A stretch of DNA of 61,598 bases from CAZGXM01 sp964529795 (GCA_964529795.1 CAZGXM010000007.1:1-61598); one strand, 5' to 3'. Positions 1 through 9,202 are shown, counted from the first letter of the stretch. Made by a program: numbers and translations. The notes: generated by a model from the sequence alone, not told the origin.

Positions 1-63
1 CTTGTGCAGCGATGCGCTCTTGCATAACAAATTCCGTCAGATAGTATCGTCCTGAGCAAATAA

Positions 64-92
64 TTGACAAAGCTACTGCTGTTTTGTATAAT
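64..92 (+). promoter_or_regulatory. Sigma-A promoter of alaS T-box transcript
   Basis: A perfect TTGACA (64-69) and a perfect TATAAT (87-92) are separated by exactly 17 bases. Transcription would start near 99, just ahead of the T-box leader. This is the strongest promoter match in the window. Confidence 0.85.
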
Positions 93-98
93 TAATGC

Positions 99-366
99 AA
101 ATTTTACTGATTATTTAGGCTATGAGAGGGAAGAGTCAACTACATCTGTGGAGCAGAGAGGAAAACGTTGGCTGGAAGTTTTCCCGAAGCAGAAGTTGGC
201 AGCCACCCTGGAGCCGGCAGTGAAAGCAGGTTTAAGCTGCCCGCAGCCGTGCGTTAAACGGTGTGCCCTGACACGACGTGAGTGATTAGTATCGGCCGAT
301 ACTAATAACTAGGGTGGTACCGCGAGTTGTCTTCGTCCCTGGATTTGGGTCGGGTTTTTTTATTTT
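99..366 (+). promoter_or_regulatory. T-box riboswitch leader of alaS
   Basis: The hallmark T-box AGGGTGGTACCGCG is at 311-324. A GAGAGGGAAGAGT segment near 124-136 matches the conserved base of stem I. After the T-box, CGTCCC (334-339) can pair either back with the T-box (antiterminator) or forward with a G-rich segment followed by a run of seven T (terminator, about 334-366). The downstream gene is alanyl-tRNA synthetase, so the sensed ligand is inferred to be uncharged tRNA-Ala. I did not locate the specifier codon with certainty. Uncharged tRNA would allow read-through into alaS. Confidence 0.9.
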
Positions 367-384
367 GAAAGGAGTGCATGCTGC

Positions 385-3033
385 TTGATTACGGGAAAAG
401 AATTGAGAGAGAAATTTTTAAAGTACTTTGAAAGCAAGGGACATACCATTGTCTCCAGTTCTTCACTGGTACCTGCTGACGACCCCACTTTGCTGTTTGC
501 CAATGCCGGTATGGTTCAGTTTAAAGACGTTTTCCTGGGTGTGGACAAGCGCCCTTACAAGCGGGCTGCCACGGCGCAAAAATGTGTCCGTGCCGGCGGG
601 AAGCACAACGACCTGGATACGGTGGGTAGAACCGCCCGGCATCATACTTTTTTTGAAATGATGGGAAACTTTTCCTTCGGGGATTACTTTAAACGTGACG
701 CTATTACCTTCGCGTGGCAGTTTCTTACCAAAGAACTGGGGCTGCCCAAGGAGAAACTATGGGCCACCATTTATTTGGATGACGATGAGGCCTATGAATT
801 GTGGTTGGAACTGACTGAGATACCGAACGAGCGGATTGTACGTTTGGGGGAAAAGGACAACTTCTGGGCGATGGGTGATACAGGCCCGTGTGGGCCCTGC
901 AGTGAGATAATTATCGACCGGGGTGAGGAATATAAATGTGATGGACCGGAATGCGCTCTGGGAGCATGCGATTGTGACCGGTGGCTGGAAATCTGGAACC
1001 TGGTATTTATGCAGTATAACCGGGATGAAAGCGGGGAAATGACTCCCCTGCCCCGGCCCAGCATTGATACAGGTATGGGTTTGGAGCGGGTAGCTTCAGT
1101 CTTGCAAGATGTAGATTCCAACTTTGATACGGATTTGATAAAGCCTTTAATCACTGCTGTGGAAGAAATGAGCGGTAAAAAATATTACCCCGACGAGCGT
1201 GGTTTTCCCTTCCGGGTAATAGCCGACCATGCCCGGGCGTGTACTTTCCTCATCAGTGACGGTGTGCTGCCTGCCAATGAAGGCAGGGGCTATGTACTCA
1301 GGCGGATCTTACGCCGGGCGGTACGGTTCGGCAAGGTCCTGGAAATGGAGCTTCCCTTCTTCTACCGGTTTGTACCCAAGGTAGTTGAGATTCTTGGTGA
1401 TGCCTACCCGGAGACCGCAAACAAGCAGGAGCAGGTTGCCAGGATAATTAAGGCGGAAGAAGAAAAATTCCGGGACACCTTGAGCGAAGGAATAAAGGTT
1501 GTTAACGAGATAGTTGAGAGAGTAAAACAGGAAGGGCGTAGCGCCATCAGCGGCCAGGAGGCCTTTGTGCTTTATGATACTTACGGGTTTCCCCTGGATT
1601 TGACGGAAGATATTGCTGAAGAAAACGGACTGCAGGTGGACAGGGACGGCTTTGAAAAGGCCATGGAACAGCAGCGGGAAAGAGCGCGGGCAGCCAGGGA
1701 GGATGTCAAGGCCTGGGATGACGCGGTAGCCTTTGCCGGGTTATTGGGTGAACTGGGCCCCACGAAATTTGTCGGTTACGAAAAGCTGGAAAACAGCACC
1801 GAAATTCTCAGCATGATTTTCAAGGGTGAAAAAGTGGATGCGGTGCATGCTGGGGATGAATTTATCTTTCTGGTGGAGGCAACACCCTGCTATCCCGAAG
1901 GCGGCGGCCAAGTAAGTGACACCGGTACGCTCTACAAAGAAGGTGCCCAAGCGCGGATAACGGGCTGCAAGCGCCTGCCGGACGGGAAAATCCTGCATGA
2001 GGCTGTCCTGGACCGCGGCAGTTTGTCGGTGGGTGATACTATTACTATCCTGGTAAGGGAAAAGCAAAGACAGGCTACGGCAAAAAACCATTCTGCCACC
2101 CACTTGCTGCATAAAGCCCTGAAAGAGGTGCTGGGGGACCATGTCAACCAGGCAGGTTCTCTGGTGGCCGAGGATAGATTGAGATTTGACTTTACTCATT
2201 TTGACGCCTTGACCGGTGCAGAGCTGGCAGAGATTGAACAGCGGGTAAACCGGCAAATCCTTACCGGGTTGGCGGTGGAAGCACTGGTAACTTCCCGCGA
2301 ACAGGCTTTAAAAATGGGTGCTACCGCTTTATTCGGTGAAAAATATGGCGACACAGTTCGAGTGGTGAAAATGGCAGATTACAGCATGGAATTTTGCGGC
2401 GGTACTCACGTATCCAACACCGCCCGGATAGGGTTATTTAAAATTACCTCCGAAACCGGTATCGGAGCAGGTCTGCGGCGTATTGAGGCCATCACCGGCG
2501 TCAAGGCGCTGGCTTATCTCAACCGCCGCTCGGAGGTAGTGGAAGCAAGTGCCCGCATCTTAAAAACAAAACCCGGGGAGGTTTTGCACAGGATTGAGGC
2601 CCTGGTGTCCCAGGTGAAGGAACTGGAGCGGCAGGTAAATACCCTGCAGGACCGGCTGGTCAGCTACCAATCCGAAGAAATGTTGAAGTCTACGGTGGAT
2701 GTGGACGGCGTCAAGGTACTGTCCGCCCAGGTGCAGGTAACCGGTATGGACGCGTTGCGGTCCATGGCGGATATACTGAGGGATAAACTGGGCTCCGGGG
2801 TGATTGTGCTGGGTACCGTTATTGGAGGGAAGGTAAATTTCGTGGCTGTGGTTACCAAAGACCTGCTGGACAAAGGTATCCATGCCGGTAAACTTATCGA
2901 GCAGGTTGCGCGGGTCACCGGCGGTGGTGGCGGCGGTCGTCCGGATATGGCCCAGGCCGGGGGTAAGGAACCGGAAAAAATTAAAGCTGCCTTGGATAAA
3001 GCAGCAGAAATAGTGAAAGCGCAAATAAGCTAG
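385..3033 (+). CDS. alaS: Alanyl-tRNA synthetase
   Basis: Class II aminoacyl-tRNA synthetase that charges tRNA-Ala in the cytoplasm. The 882-residue length is normal for bacterial AlaS. The catalytic core begins with the usual KFLKYFESKGH segment. The editing domain carries the zinc-site motifs HSATHLLH and CGGTH, and the C-terminal DHHA1 domain has the glycine-rich stretch near GGGRPDMAQAGG. The TTG start at 385 follows AAAGGAG at 368-374; the ATG at 378 is out of frame. It is expressed from its own T-box-controlled promoter and ends before a terminator at 3088. Conservation is high throughout, so the function is firm. Confidence 0.98.
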   Translation: MITGKELREKFLKYFESKGHTIVSSSSLVPADDPTLLFANAGMVQFKDVFLGVDKRPYKRAATAQKCVRAGGKHNDLDTVGRTARHHTFFEMMGNFSFGDYFKRDAITFAWQFLTKELGLPKEKLWATIYLDDDEAYELWLELTEIPNERIVRLGEKDNFWAMGDTGPCGPCSEIIIDRGEEYKCDGPECALGACDCDRWLEIWNLVFMQYNRDESGEMTPLPRPSIDTGMGLERVASVLQDVDSNFDTDLIKPLITAVEEMSGKKYYPDERGFPFRVIADHARACTFLISDGVLPANEGRGYVLRRILRRAVRFGKVLEMELPFFYRFVPKVVEILGDAYPETANKQEQVARIIKAEEEKFRDTLSEGIKVVNEIVERVKQEGRSAISGQEAFVLYDTYGFPLDLTEDIAEENGLQVDRDGFEKAMEQQRERARAAREDVKAWDDAVAFAGLLGELGPTKFVGYEKLENSTEILSMIFKGEKVDAVHAGDEFIFLVEATPCYPEGGGQVSDTGTLYKEGAQARITGCKRLPDGKILHEAVLDRGSLSVGDTITILVREKQRQATAKNHSATHLLHKALKEVLGDHVNQAGSLVAEDRLRFDFTHFDALTGAELAEIEQRVNRQILTGLAVEALVTSREQALKMGATALFGEKYGDTVRVVKMADYSMEFCGGTHVSNTARIGLFKITSETGIGAGLRRIEAITGVKALAYLNRRSEVVEASARILKTKPGEVLHRIEALVSQVKELERQVNTLQDRLVSYQSEEMLKSTVDVDGVKVLSAQVQVTGMDALRSMADILRDKLGSGVIVLGTVIGGKVNFVAVVTKDLLDKGIHAGKLIEQVARVTGGGGGGRPDMAQAGGKEPEKIKAALDKAAEIVKAQIS

Positions 3034-3087
3034 ACCGGTAAATCACTGGTGCGTATTTCCGTATCCGATGCCGTAAACATGGTGCCG

Positions 3088-3122
3088 GACTCCTGCTTGA
3101 TGCGGGAGTCTTTCAGTTTTTT
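3088..3122 (+). terminator. Terminator after alaS
   Basis: GACTCCTGC (3088-3096) can pair with GCGGGAGTC (3102-3110), and the stem is followed by TTTCAGTTTTTT. It separates alaS from the ireB transcript. The remainder of the gap to 3327 is AT-rich and shows no convincing promoter. Confidence 0.75.
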
Positions 3123-3327
3123 CTACCAAGAAAGAGTGGGCATTGACTTTAATTTCCTTGATTCCAAATTCAGGCCGCTGTCTTCCGCCTAAATTGAATT
3201 TTACCACAAGCTGGATGGCAAAGAAACTTTTTCAAATAATCAGGTATTATTTACGTTAATTAAGAGGAATATATAAACTGACAGCGAATACAATAGATAT
3301 AGTTATGGTACCACAGGGGGTGGGATC

Positions 3328-3591
3328 GTGACCAAGGACTCATTTGAAGAGACAATGATGTTTAAAGTGGATAAAGAGCAGGAAAAGGCGGCCCGGGATA
3401 TTCTCGTCAGTGTTTTTGAAGCTTTAAAGGAAAAGGGCTATAATCCCATTAATCAAATAGTGGGCTACCTTTTGTCCGGTGACCCTGCGTATATTACCAG
3501 TCATAAAAACGCCCGTAATATGATCCGCCGTTTGGAGCGTGACGAATTACTGGAGGAACTGGTAAAGGAATATTTGAAAAAGGCAGAATGA
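3328..3591 (+). CDS. ireB: IreB family regulatory phosphoprotein (UPF0297)
   Basis: An 87-residue protein with the family's N-terminal TMMFKVDKEQE segment, the central GYNPINQIVGYLLSGDPAYITSH core and a basic C-terminal helix. In enterococci IreB is phosphorylated by the Ser/Thr kinase IreK and affects cell-wall stress and cephalosporin resistance; that role is family knowledge and is not shown here. The GTG start follows a G-rich Shine-Dalgarno site at 3316-3324. It heads the conserved ireB-ruvX-DUF1292 cluster downstream of alaS, typical of Firmicutes. Confidence 0.93.
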   Translation: MTKDSFEETMMFKVDKEQEKAARDILVSVFEALKEKGYNPINQIVGYLLSGDPAYITSHKNARNMIRRLERDELLEELVKEYLKKAE

Positions 3592-3624
3592 AACCTCATA
3601 TCAGGCGATATGAGGTTTGTTTGT
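3591..3624 (+). terminator. Hairpin between ireB and ruvX
   Basis: A perfect 12-bp inverted repeat (3591-3602 with 3607-3618, loop AGGC) begins at the ireB stop codon. It is followed by GTTTGTATC, a poor U tract, so it may act as a weak terminator or as an mRNA processing/stability element rather than a full stop between co-transcribed genes. Confidence 0.55.
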
Positions 3625-3649
3625 ATCTTTCGGTTTTAGAGGTGGCATA

Positions 3650-4057
3650 ATGAGAGTGATGGGTTTGGATGTGGGCGATAAGACAATTGGTGTGGCGGTA
3701 AGTGACCTGTTGGGGTTAACGGCTCAGGGTATAGAAACTATCAGAAGAGATGAAAAAGTGGATTACTGGCAGCGCTTGAGTGAGCTCTGCCGGCATTACG
3801 AGGTGGAAAGAATTGTGGTAGGGCTGCCAAAGAACATGAACGGCACTTTAGGCCCCCGGGCAAAAAAGGTGACTGAATTTATTCGCCATCTACAAGAAAA
3901 GCTGTCTCTACCGGTCGAGGTGTGGGACGAGCGTTTATCTACCGTGGCGGTGGAGCGCACCTTGCTGGACGCCGATTTGTCCAGGAAAAAGCGCAAAAAG
4001 GTTATAGACAAGATGGCTGCAGTCTTTATTCTGCAGGGTTACCTTGATGCAAGGTGA
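3650..4057 (+). CDS. ruvX: Putative Holliday junction resolvase RuvX/YqgF
   Basis: A 135-residue RNase H-like protein, the normal size for the family. It has the opening GLDVGDKTIGVAVSD, the central VVGLPKNMNG, WDERLSTVAVERTL and the terminal DKMAAVFILQGYLD, which supply the acidic metal-binding residues. Family members are linked to Holliday junction resolution or to 16S rRNA 5'-end processing. I chose ATG 3650 because a GAGGTGG Shine-Dalgarno site lies just upstream; a longer in-frame extension to 3617 has no ribosome site and would run through the preceding hairpin. Confidence 0.92.
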   Translation: MRVMGLDVGDKTIGVAVSDLLGLTAQGIETIRRDEKVDYWQRLSELCRHYEVERIVVGLPKNMNGTLGPRAKKVTEFIRHLQEKLSLPVEVWDERLSTVAVERTLLDADLSRKKRKKVIDKMAAVFILQGYLDAR

Positions 4058-4123
4058 ATTGTTATGTGATTTCTGACTTGTGCTGCAAACTTTACAGGAA
4101 ATTAATGAAAAGGAGAGACAGTT

Positions 4124-4372
4124 ATGGCCGAAGAACAGAGGGAAATTATTATCCTGACTGATGAATCCGGCACGGACCATCGTTTTGAAATTATTGACAT
4201 GCTGGAGATAGACGATGAGCAGTATGCCATTCTCCTGCCGGATGAAATAGATGCGGTGGAAGCAATGATCTTAAAGGTCGGTGAGGACGAAGAGGGGGGA
4301 ATTTACCTGTTCTCCATTGAGGACCAGGACGAGTGGGACATGGTCGCCAGGGCATGGCGGGAAACCCAGTGA
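4124..4372 (+). CDS. DUF1292 domain protein
   Basis: An 82-residue acidic protein with the DUF1292 pattern: IIILTDESGTDHRFEIID, then YAILLP, then a C-terminal strand ending in W. It is always found beside ireB and ruvX in Firmicutes, but its biochemical role is unknown. The ATG start follows AAAGGAGAG at 4110-4118. The gene ends before a strong terminator, so it is the last gene of the ireB-ruvX transcript. Confidence 0.9.
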   Translation: MAEEQREIIILTDESGTDHRFEIIDMLEIDDEQYAILLPDEIDAVEAMILKVGEDEEGGIYLFSIEDQDEWDMVARAWRETQ

Positions 4373-4397
4373 CAAAAAAATATTTTACTTAAGTTTT

Positions 4398-4423
4398 CCG
4401 CCCTGCGGGGCGGTTGTTTTTTT
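4398..4423 (+). terminator. Rho-independent terminator after DUF1292 gene
   Basis: CCGCCC (4398-4403) pairs with GGGCGG (4408-4413) across a TGCG loop and is followed by TTGTTTTTTT. Confidence 0.88.
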
Positions 4424-4498
4424 CCAGTTTTTCCCCTTATAAGCATTGCCTGAAGTTGAATAAAGTAATACCAGGTGATGATATAAGGGGTGCTTTCA

Positions 4499-5860
4499 TT
4501 GGGTAGGCTATTTCGCTTCAAACTGTCTTGTGCAGTGATCCTCATCGGCCTGGGTATTTTTTTGGTCACCTTGTGCTTTGGTTTTACCACCGGTACATGG
4601 CCGGCATCTTCTGAGAGAATCTTGGCAGGGATAACTGTAGAGGGAATGGATGTCGGGGGAATGACTGCTGTTGAGGCCGAGCAAGCTCTGTCACAGCAGC
4701 TGAATGAGTTGTTGGAAAAGCATATTAGCTTTCTTTATGATGATAAGAGCAGTAAGTTAAGTTATCGTGAACTGGGAGTGTCGGTGCCGCTGCATTCGCT
4801 GGTTGAGCAGGCCTTGGATTATGGTCAAAGCGGTTCGCTTTTGCAAAAAATCCGGCAAAGATGGCGCCTGCGCCACCGGGGATATAACATTCCCTTTTCT
4901 CTACAGTGGGACAAAGAGTACATTAAAAATAAAGTAGTGTTGTTTGCTCCTGATGTCAACCGGCCGGCCCGGAATGCTGCTTTGGAGTTTAGAGGCGACC
5001 AGGTGGTACTTACCCCCGCACACACCGGCCGGCGGTTAATGGTAGAGGAGACAGTCAATGACTTGCTTAAACTTATGCCCCTGAAGGGGGACGGTTATGT
5101 TCCGGTTGCCACCAAGCCCGTATGGCCGCAGGTAACCACCGGGGACTTGCGGCGTAAGGGTATTACCGGGCTCGTGGCCAAGTACACCACTAACTTTAAC
5201 CCGTACAACAAACCCAGGACAAAAAACATCAGGCTTGCCGCCGCTAACCTTGACGGCACGGAAATTGCGCCGGGGCAAGTTTTTTCTTTCAACGAAACAG
5301 TAGGCCCACGGACTGAGGAACGGGGATTTCAAGAGGCGTTGATTATCAAAAATGATGATTTTGTGCCCGGAGTGGGCGGAGGTGTCTGCCAGGTTTCGTC
5401 CACGTTGTACAATGCGGCGCTGCGGGCAAATCTTGCTGTACGGGAGAGACGAAGGCATTCATTATTGATTACTTACGTGCCACTGGGTATGGATGCAACG
5501 GTGGCCTACGGGGCGATAGATTTCAAGTTTGTCAATAATACGGGTCGTTACCTGATAATAAAGACTGCCGTAGGCCAAGACAGCCTCACTATCAGGTTGT
5601 TTGGCAGGCCGCAACCGGTGACGGTAGATTTAAAAAGCGTTGTAGAAAAAACGTTTCCTTATAAAACCGTGATTGAGGAAGACGGCAGTATCCCCGCGGG
5701 AAAAAGTTTTATAGAGCAGAAGGGTATACCGGGCTACAGGGTTAGAGTGGAAAAGAGATTGATTCAAAACGGCAAAACAATATCCAGGGAAATCATTTCC
5801 CGAGATATGTATCCCGGTCAGGATAAAATTATCCGTATCGGCACCGGCGCTGTCGAATAA
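4499..5860 (+). CDS. VanW family exported protein
   Basis: A protein of about 453 residues with an N-terminal membrane anchor (roughly residues 8-28, ILIGLGIFLVTLCFGF). This is followed by a putative peptidoglycan-binding region (ITVEGMDVGGMTAVEAEQALSQ, about residues 45-65) and a C-terminal VanW domain. The VanW signature FNETVGPRTEERGFQEALII and GGGVCQVSSTLYNAAL is clear. Such proteins sit outside the membrane and are thought to act on or bind the cell wall; the reaction is unknown. TTG 4499 lies 8 bases after AAGGGG; an alternative GTG at 4490 overlaps that site. The next gene is mltG, also a wall enzyme, but it has its own promoter. Confidence 0.85.
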   Translation: MGRLFRFKLSCAVILIGLGIFLVTLCFGFTTGTWPASSERILAGITVEGMDVGGMTAVEAEQALSQQLNELLEKHISFLYDDKSSKLSYRELGVSVPLHSLVEQALDYGQSGSLLQKIRQRWRLRHRGYNIPFSLQWDKEYIKNKVVLFAPDVNRPARNAALEFRGDQVVLTPAHTGRRLMVEETVNDLLKLMPLKGDGYVPVATKPVWPQVTTGDLRRKGITGLVAKYTTNFNPYNKPRTKNIRLAAANLDGTEIAPGQVFSFNETVGPRTEERGFQEALIIKNDDFVPGVGGGVCQVSSTLYNAALRANLAVRERRRHSLLITYVPLGMDATVAYGAIDFKFVNNTGRYLIIKTAVGQDSLTIRLFGRPQPVTVDLKSVVEKTFPYKTVIEEDGSIPAGKSFIEQKGIPGYRVRVEKRLIQNGKTISREIISRDMYPGQDKIIRIGTGAVE

Positions 5861-5869
5861 TAGACAGGG

Positions 5870-5898
5870 TTGGCAGACGGCATGGAAACCTGTATAAT
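5870..5898 (+). promoter_or_regulatory. Sigma-A promoter of mltG
   Basis: TTGGCA (5870-5875) and TATAAT (5893-5898) are separated by 17 bases, just after the VanW gene. Transcription would begin about 30 bases upstream of the mltG start codon. Confidence 0.75.
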
Positions 5899-5934
5899 AT
5901 AATAGAATAAATGTTGGTTACTGGAGGAGATACT

Positions 5935-7014
5935 GTGTCCGAGGCGTCGAAGGCCGGCATAATGGAGGAGGACCGTAATAGGGCAGCGAAGGTGGGGCTG
6001 GTCAAGAAACTGGTCTTACGTTTGTTTATAACTGTTATTACTTTGGTAATACTGTTGGGGGGCATTGGTTATTACCAGCTAAATAAATTAATGAGACCCG
6101 TCAGCAGTGTTCCCGCACCTACGAAAATGGTTTTTATTCCCCCGCAATCCAGTACTGATGAAATCGGGGCGCTGCTGGAAAAAGAGGGTTTGATACGTGA
6201 CAGGTTGCTTTTTTCTTTGTATGCACGCCTGCACAAACTGGATACCCGCCTGCAGGCCGGGGAATATGAATTTTCCCCTGCCAAATCCCTGCCGGAGATA
6301 GTGGAAAAAATTGCCTGGGGGCGGGTTAAGACCTACTCTTTTACCATTCCCGAGGGCTATACGGTAAAGCAAATTGTCCAACTGCTGGCGGATAAAGGTT
6401 TTGTTGACAGGGAAAAGTTTTTGTACCTGGTGAAAGAAGGAGATTTTGACTACCCCTTTGTTAAGGATTTACCGAAAACCAAATATCGTTTGGAAGGATT
6501 TTTGTTTCCCGATACATACCAGATCCCCAAAGGGTTTGGGGAAAAGGAGATTATTAATTTAATGTTGAGACGGTTTAGTGAAGTTTTCTCGGAGGACCTG
6601 CGGCAGAGGGCAAAGGCTTTGGGTATGGATATTCGCAAAGTGGTGACATTGGCCTCGCTGATTGAGCGGGAAGCCAGGCAAAAAGCAGAACAGCCGTTCA
6701 TTGCTTCGGTCATTTACAACCGCTTGCAGAAAGGTATGCTGCTGCGGGTTGATGCCACGGTCCAATATGCCCTGGGCGAGCATAAAGTAGTGTTGCTTTA
6801 TGATGATTTAAAGGTAGACTCACCATATAATACCTACCAAAATGCGGGCTTGCCGCCGGGACCCATAGCTTCCCCGGGCAAGTCGGCGTTGGAGGCGGCG
6901 CTTTATCCCGCGGATACCGATTATTTGTATTACGTTGCCAAACCCGACGGCAGTCACGAGTTTACCAAAACTTTAGCTGAGCATAACCGGGCAAAACGCA
7001 AGTATCTACACTAG
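5935..7014 (+). CDS. mltG: Endolytic murein transglycosylase MltG (YceG)
   Basis: A membrane-anchored lytic transglycosylase that cleaves nascent glycan strands and helps set peptidoglycan chain length. The 359-residue protein has one N-terminal membrane segment (LVLRLFITVITLVILLGGIGY), a LysM-like region and the YceG catalytic domain. The conserved ASLIEREA motif places the predicted catalytic glutamate at E244; the family motifs YNRL, NTYQNAGLPPGPI and HEFTKTLAEHN follow. GTG 5935 is preferred over ATG 5911 because GGAGGAG (5923-5929) sits five bases upstream of it. Confidence 0.94.
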   Translation: MSEASKAGIMEEDRNRAAKVGLVKKLVLRLFITVITLVILLGGIGYYQLNKLMRPVSSVPAPTKMVFIPPQSSTDEIGALLEKEGLIRDRLLFSLYARLHKLDTRLQAGEYEFSPAKSLPEIVEKIAWGRVKTYSFTIPEGYTVKQIVQLLADKGFVDREKFLYLVKEGDFDYPFVKDLPKTKYRLEGFLFPDTYQIPKGFGEKEIINLMLRRFSEVFSEDLRQRAKALGMDIRKVVTLASLIEREARQKAEQPFIASVIYNRLQKGMLLRVDATVQYALGEHKVVLLYDDLKVDSPYNTYQNAGLPPGPIASPGKSALEAALYPADTDYLYYVAKPDGSHEFTKTLAEHNRAKRKYLH

Positions 7015-7079
7015 TTTTAATTTTTTCGAGTCAGTTTTTGAGAAAAGTTTGTAATGATATGATTGGACATGAAGAAGTG

Positions 7080-7110
7080 TGTGGCGGCGGGCCGCACATT
7101 TTGCCTTTTA
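7080..7110 (+). terminator. Probable terminator after mltG
   Basis: TGTGGCGG (7080-7087) can pair with CCGCACA (7092-7098) with one bulged G, followed by TTTTGCCTTTTA. It lies in the 170-base gap before the U32 peptidase gene. Confidence 0.55.
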
Positions 7111-7184
7111 TTTCCTTTTCAAAAGAGGCCCTTCCATAAGTTGACGACTGGGTGGCGGTAAGTCTTTTACGCGGAGGAATACCA

Positions 7185-8411
7185 GTGAACAGGAAAGTGG
7201 AAATTCTTGCTCCAGCAGGTAACTTGGAAAAACTGCAGATAGCCGTTTCTTTTGGTGCAAATGCGGTGTACTGTGCGGGGAAAAATTTTGGTTTGCGGGC
7301 CTTTGCCGGTAATTTTACCATGGAGGAACTGGCGGCCGGAATAAAGTTTGCTCATAGGCATAACGCTAAAGTATACGTAACCGTTAATATCTTTGCCCAT
7401 AATGATGATCTGACCGGCCTGCCGGAATACTTGCACCAGCTGGCCCGATTAAAGGTGGACGGGATAATTGTATCCGACCCCGGTGTAATTCGTATTGCCC
7501 GGACCGAGATACCCCGGGTGCCTCTCCATCTCAGCACCCAGGCCAACACTACCAACTGGTCCGGGGCAAAATTCTGGCAGCAGCAGGGAATCAAGCGAAT
7601 AGTGCTTGCCAGGGAATTGTCCCTGGCGGAGATAAAGGAAATCAGGCGCAAGGTCAGTGTGGATTTGGAAGCCTTTGTCCACGGGGCCATGTGCATATCC
7701 TACTCCGGCCGGTGCCTGTTGAGCAACTATATGGTGGGTAGGGATGCCAACCGCGGCGAATGTGCCCAGGCCTGCCGCTGGAAGTATTATCTCACCGAAG
7801 CCAAGCGATCGGGTGAATATATGGAGATTGAAGAAGACCGGCGGGGTGCTTATATTCTCAATTCCAGGGACTTGTGTATGTTGGAATATATACCCGAGCT
7901 GGTGGAAGCGGGGATTAACAGTTTTAAAATAGAAGGCAGGATGAAAAGCGTTCATTATGTGGCCACTGTGGTGCGGGCCTACCGGTTGGCTTTGGATGGA
8001 TATTTGGCCGACCCTGAGGATTATCAACTGCCCCGCGAACTGCTGGAAGAGGTGCAAAAGGTTAGCCACCGGGGCTATACCACCGGTTTTTACCGGCATA
8101 AACCCGGGGCGGAAGACCACAATTATTTGACTTCCAAATATGTAAGGGAGTATGATTTTGTTGCCATGGTCAAGGGTTATGACCGGGAGCGGGGCCATCT
8201 TATCCTGGAACAGCGCAATAATTTTCAGGCCGGTGAAACCCTGGAGGTGTTGCCGCCCCGGGGAGAAGTTGAGCAATTGGTTGTGGGTCGGATGCTGGAT
8301 GGAGACGGTGAGGAAATTGCAGTTGCCCGGCACCCGCAGCAGCAGGTGCGAATTTGTACCCCCAGGCAGTTCCCGCCGTTTTCCCTGCTGCGCAGGTCTC
8401 CGAAGGAGTGA
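7185..8411 (+). CDS. Peptidase U32 family protein
   Basis: A 408-residue protein of the U32 (YrrN/YrrO, YhbU) family. Visible landmarks are the opening KVEILAPAGNLEKLQIAV, the GANAVYCAGKNFGLRA strand-helix unit, FVHGAMCISYSGRCLLSNY with its conserved cysteines, the CAQACRWKYYL cysteine pair, and FKIEGRMKS. Members have been linked to collagen degradation and to tRNA or ubiquinone hydroxylation with Fe-S clusters, so the true substrate here is open. GTG 7185 follows GGAGGA (7173-7178); an in-frame upstream extension lacks a site. It is directly followed by the DUF4911 gene. Confidence 0.9.
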   Translation: MNRKVEILAPAGNLEKLQIAVSFGANAVYCAGKNFGLRAFAGNFTMEELAAGIKFAHRHNAKVYVTVNIFAHNDDLTGLPEYLHQLARLKVDGIIVSDPGVIRIARTEIPRVPLHLSTQANTTNWSGAKFWQQQGIKRIVLARELSLAEIKEIRRKVSVDLEAFVHGAMCISYSGRCLLSNYMVGRDANRGECAQACRWKYYLTEAKRSGEYMEIEEDRRGAYILNSRDLCMLEYIPELVEAGINSFKIEGRMKSVHYVATVVRAYRLALDGYLADPEDYQLPRELLEEVQKVSHRGYTTGFYRHKPGAEDHNYLTSKYVREYDFVAMVKGYDRERGHLILEQRNNFQAGETLEVLPPRGEVEQLVVGRMLDGDGEEIAVARHPQQQVRICTPRQFPPFSLLRRSPKE

Positions 8412-8415
8412 TAAA

Positions 8416-8622
8416 GTGTACTTCCTGGCACGAGTGAAACCCAGAGACATCGATTTTGTCAACAAGATAATTGAGGGTTACGAGGGGTACGGCATAGTTA
8501 CTACCGAGGATGCCGCATTGGGACTGATACGCATTTACGTTTCCCTGGACACGAAGCAGGAAGTGGAAAAAATACTGGCGGATTTCCCGGTTCCCGTAAA
8601 AATAGAACGGTTCGTAGTTTAA
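8416..8622 (+). CDS. DUF4911 domain protein
   Basis: A 68-residue protein (MYFLARVKPRDIDF at the start, VPVKIERFVV at the end) of the DUF4911 type. It starts at GTG 8416, only four bases after the U32 stop, with AAGGAG at 8403-8408 inside the end of the upstream gene, so the two are translationally coupled. Family members sit beside U32 peptidases in Clostridia and fold like a small ferredoxin-type alpha/beta domain (inferred). No catalytic motif is visible. Confidence 0.8.
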   Translation: MYFLARVKPRDIDFVNKIIEGYEGYGIVTTEDAALGLIRIYVSLDTKQEVEKILADFPVPVKIERFVV

Positions 8623-8679
8623 GGCATTTTCTTGTGCGGTTGATTGGGTAGTGATAAAATAAACCGGGGGGTGGATGGG

Positions 8680-9195
8680 ATGAAACGGTGGACGGTGGGA
8701 GTTGTTTTGATTTTAGCCATGTTATTGTTTGGCGGTTGTTCCGTATCAGAGGGTAATTATACTGATACTTTGGTGGCAACGCCATTGCAGGTGGAAACCT
8801 TTGTCTTTCAGGTAAAAGCTATTGAGAAAAACTATATTGCTGCTGATAAGAAATGCCGCGAAGCACTGGAAAAACTCCAGTCAGGCGAGTTTACCAAATT
8901 TGAAGCCAATGCAGTGTTTTTGGAGACCGGGGAAGTAATCCGGCAGTCAATAGATGCGGTAAAAGTGGTGGATGCCCCTGCGGAGTTACAGGCAGTACGG
9001 GATGACTTGAATTTCAGTTTGGTGTATTATCAGGAGGCTCTGAAAACCCTGAAAAAGTACTTGAATACCGAAAACCGGACGGTTTTGGATAAAGCCCGCG
9101 GGCAGTTTGATAAAGCCGGTGATTTGTTGAAGGACTATCAGCGAAAGATGGCCAAGTTGACGAAAAAAGATGAGAAAAAAAACAAATGGTATTAG
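8680..9195 (+). CDS. Putative lipoprotein, function unknown
   Basis: A 171-residue protein with a classical lipoprotein signal peptide: basic MKRW, a hydrophobic core, and lipobox LFGGC giving the lipidated cysteine near residue 21. The mature part is charged and helical (EKNYIAADKKCREALEKLQSG, then a long helix rich in K and E), compatible with a coiled bundle on the outer membrane face. The ATG follows a G-rich GGGGGGTGG segment. It ends with a lysine-rich tail before a terminator. I do not recognise a family. Confidence 0.75.
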   Translation: MKRWTVGVVLILAMLLFGGCSVSEGNYTDTLVATPLQVETFVFQVKAIEKNYIAADKKCREALEKLQSGEFTKFEANAVFLETGEVIRQSIDAVKVVDAPAELQAVRDDLNFSLVYYQEALKTLKKYLNTENRTVLDKARGQFDKAGDLLKDYQRKMAKLTKKDEKKNKWY

Positions 9196-9202
9196 GCCAA
9201 GT

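Noticed and set aside
64..285. A 73-codon open frame at the start of the window
   Set aside because: It lies over the alaS promoter and T-box leader, has no ribosome site, and the sequence is explained by the riboswitch.
7449..8465. Long minus-strand open frame (338 codons) opposite the U32 peptidase
   Set aside because: It is a mirror of a clear plus-strand gene, with no ribosome site or family resemblance. The same holds for 35229-36203 and 58382-59356.
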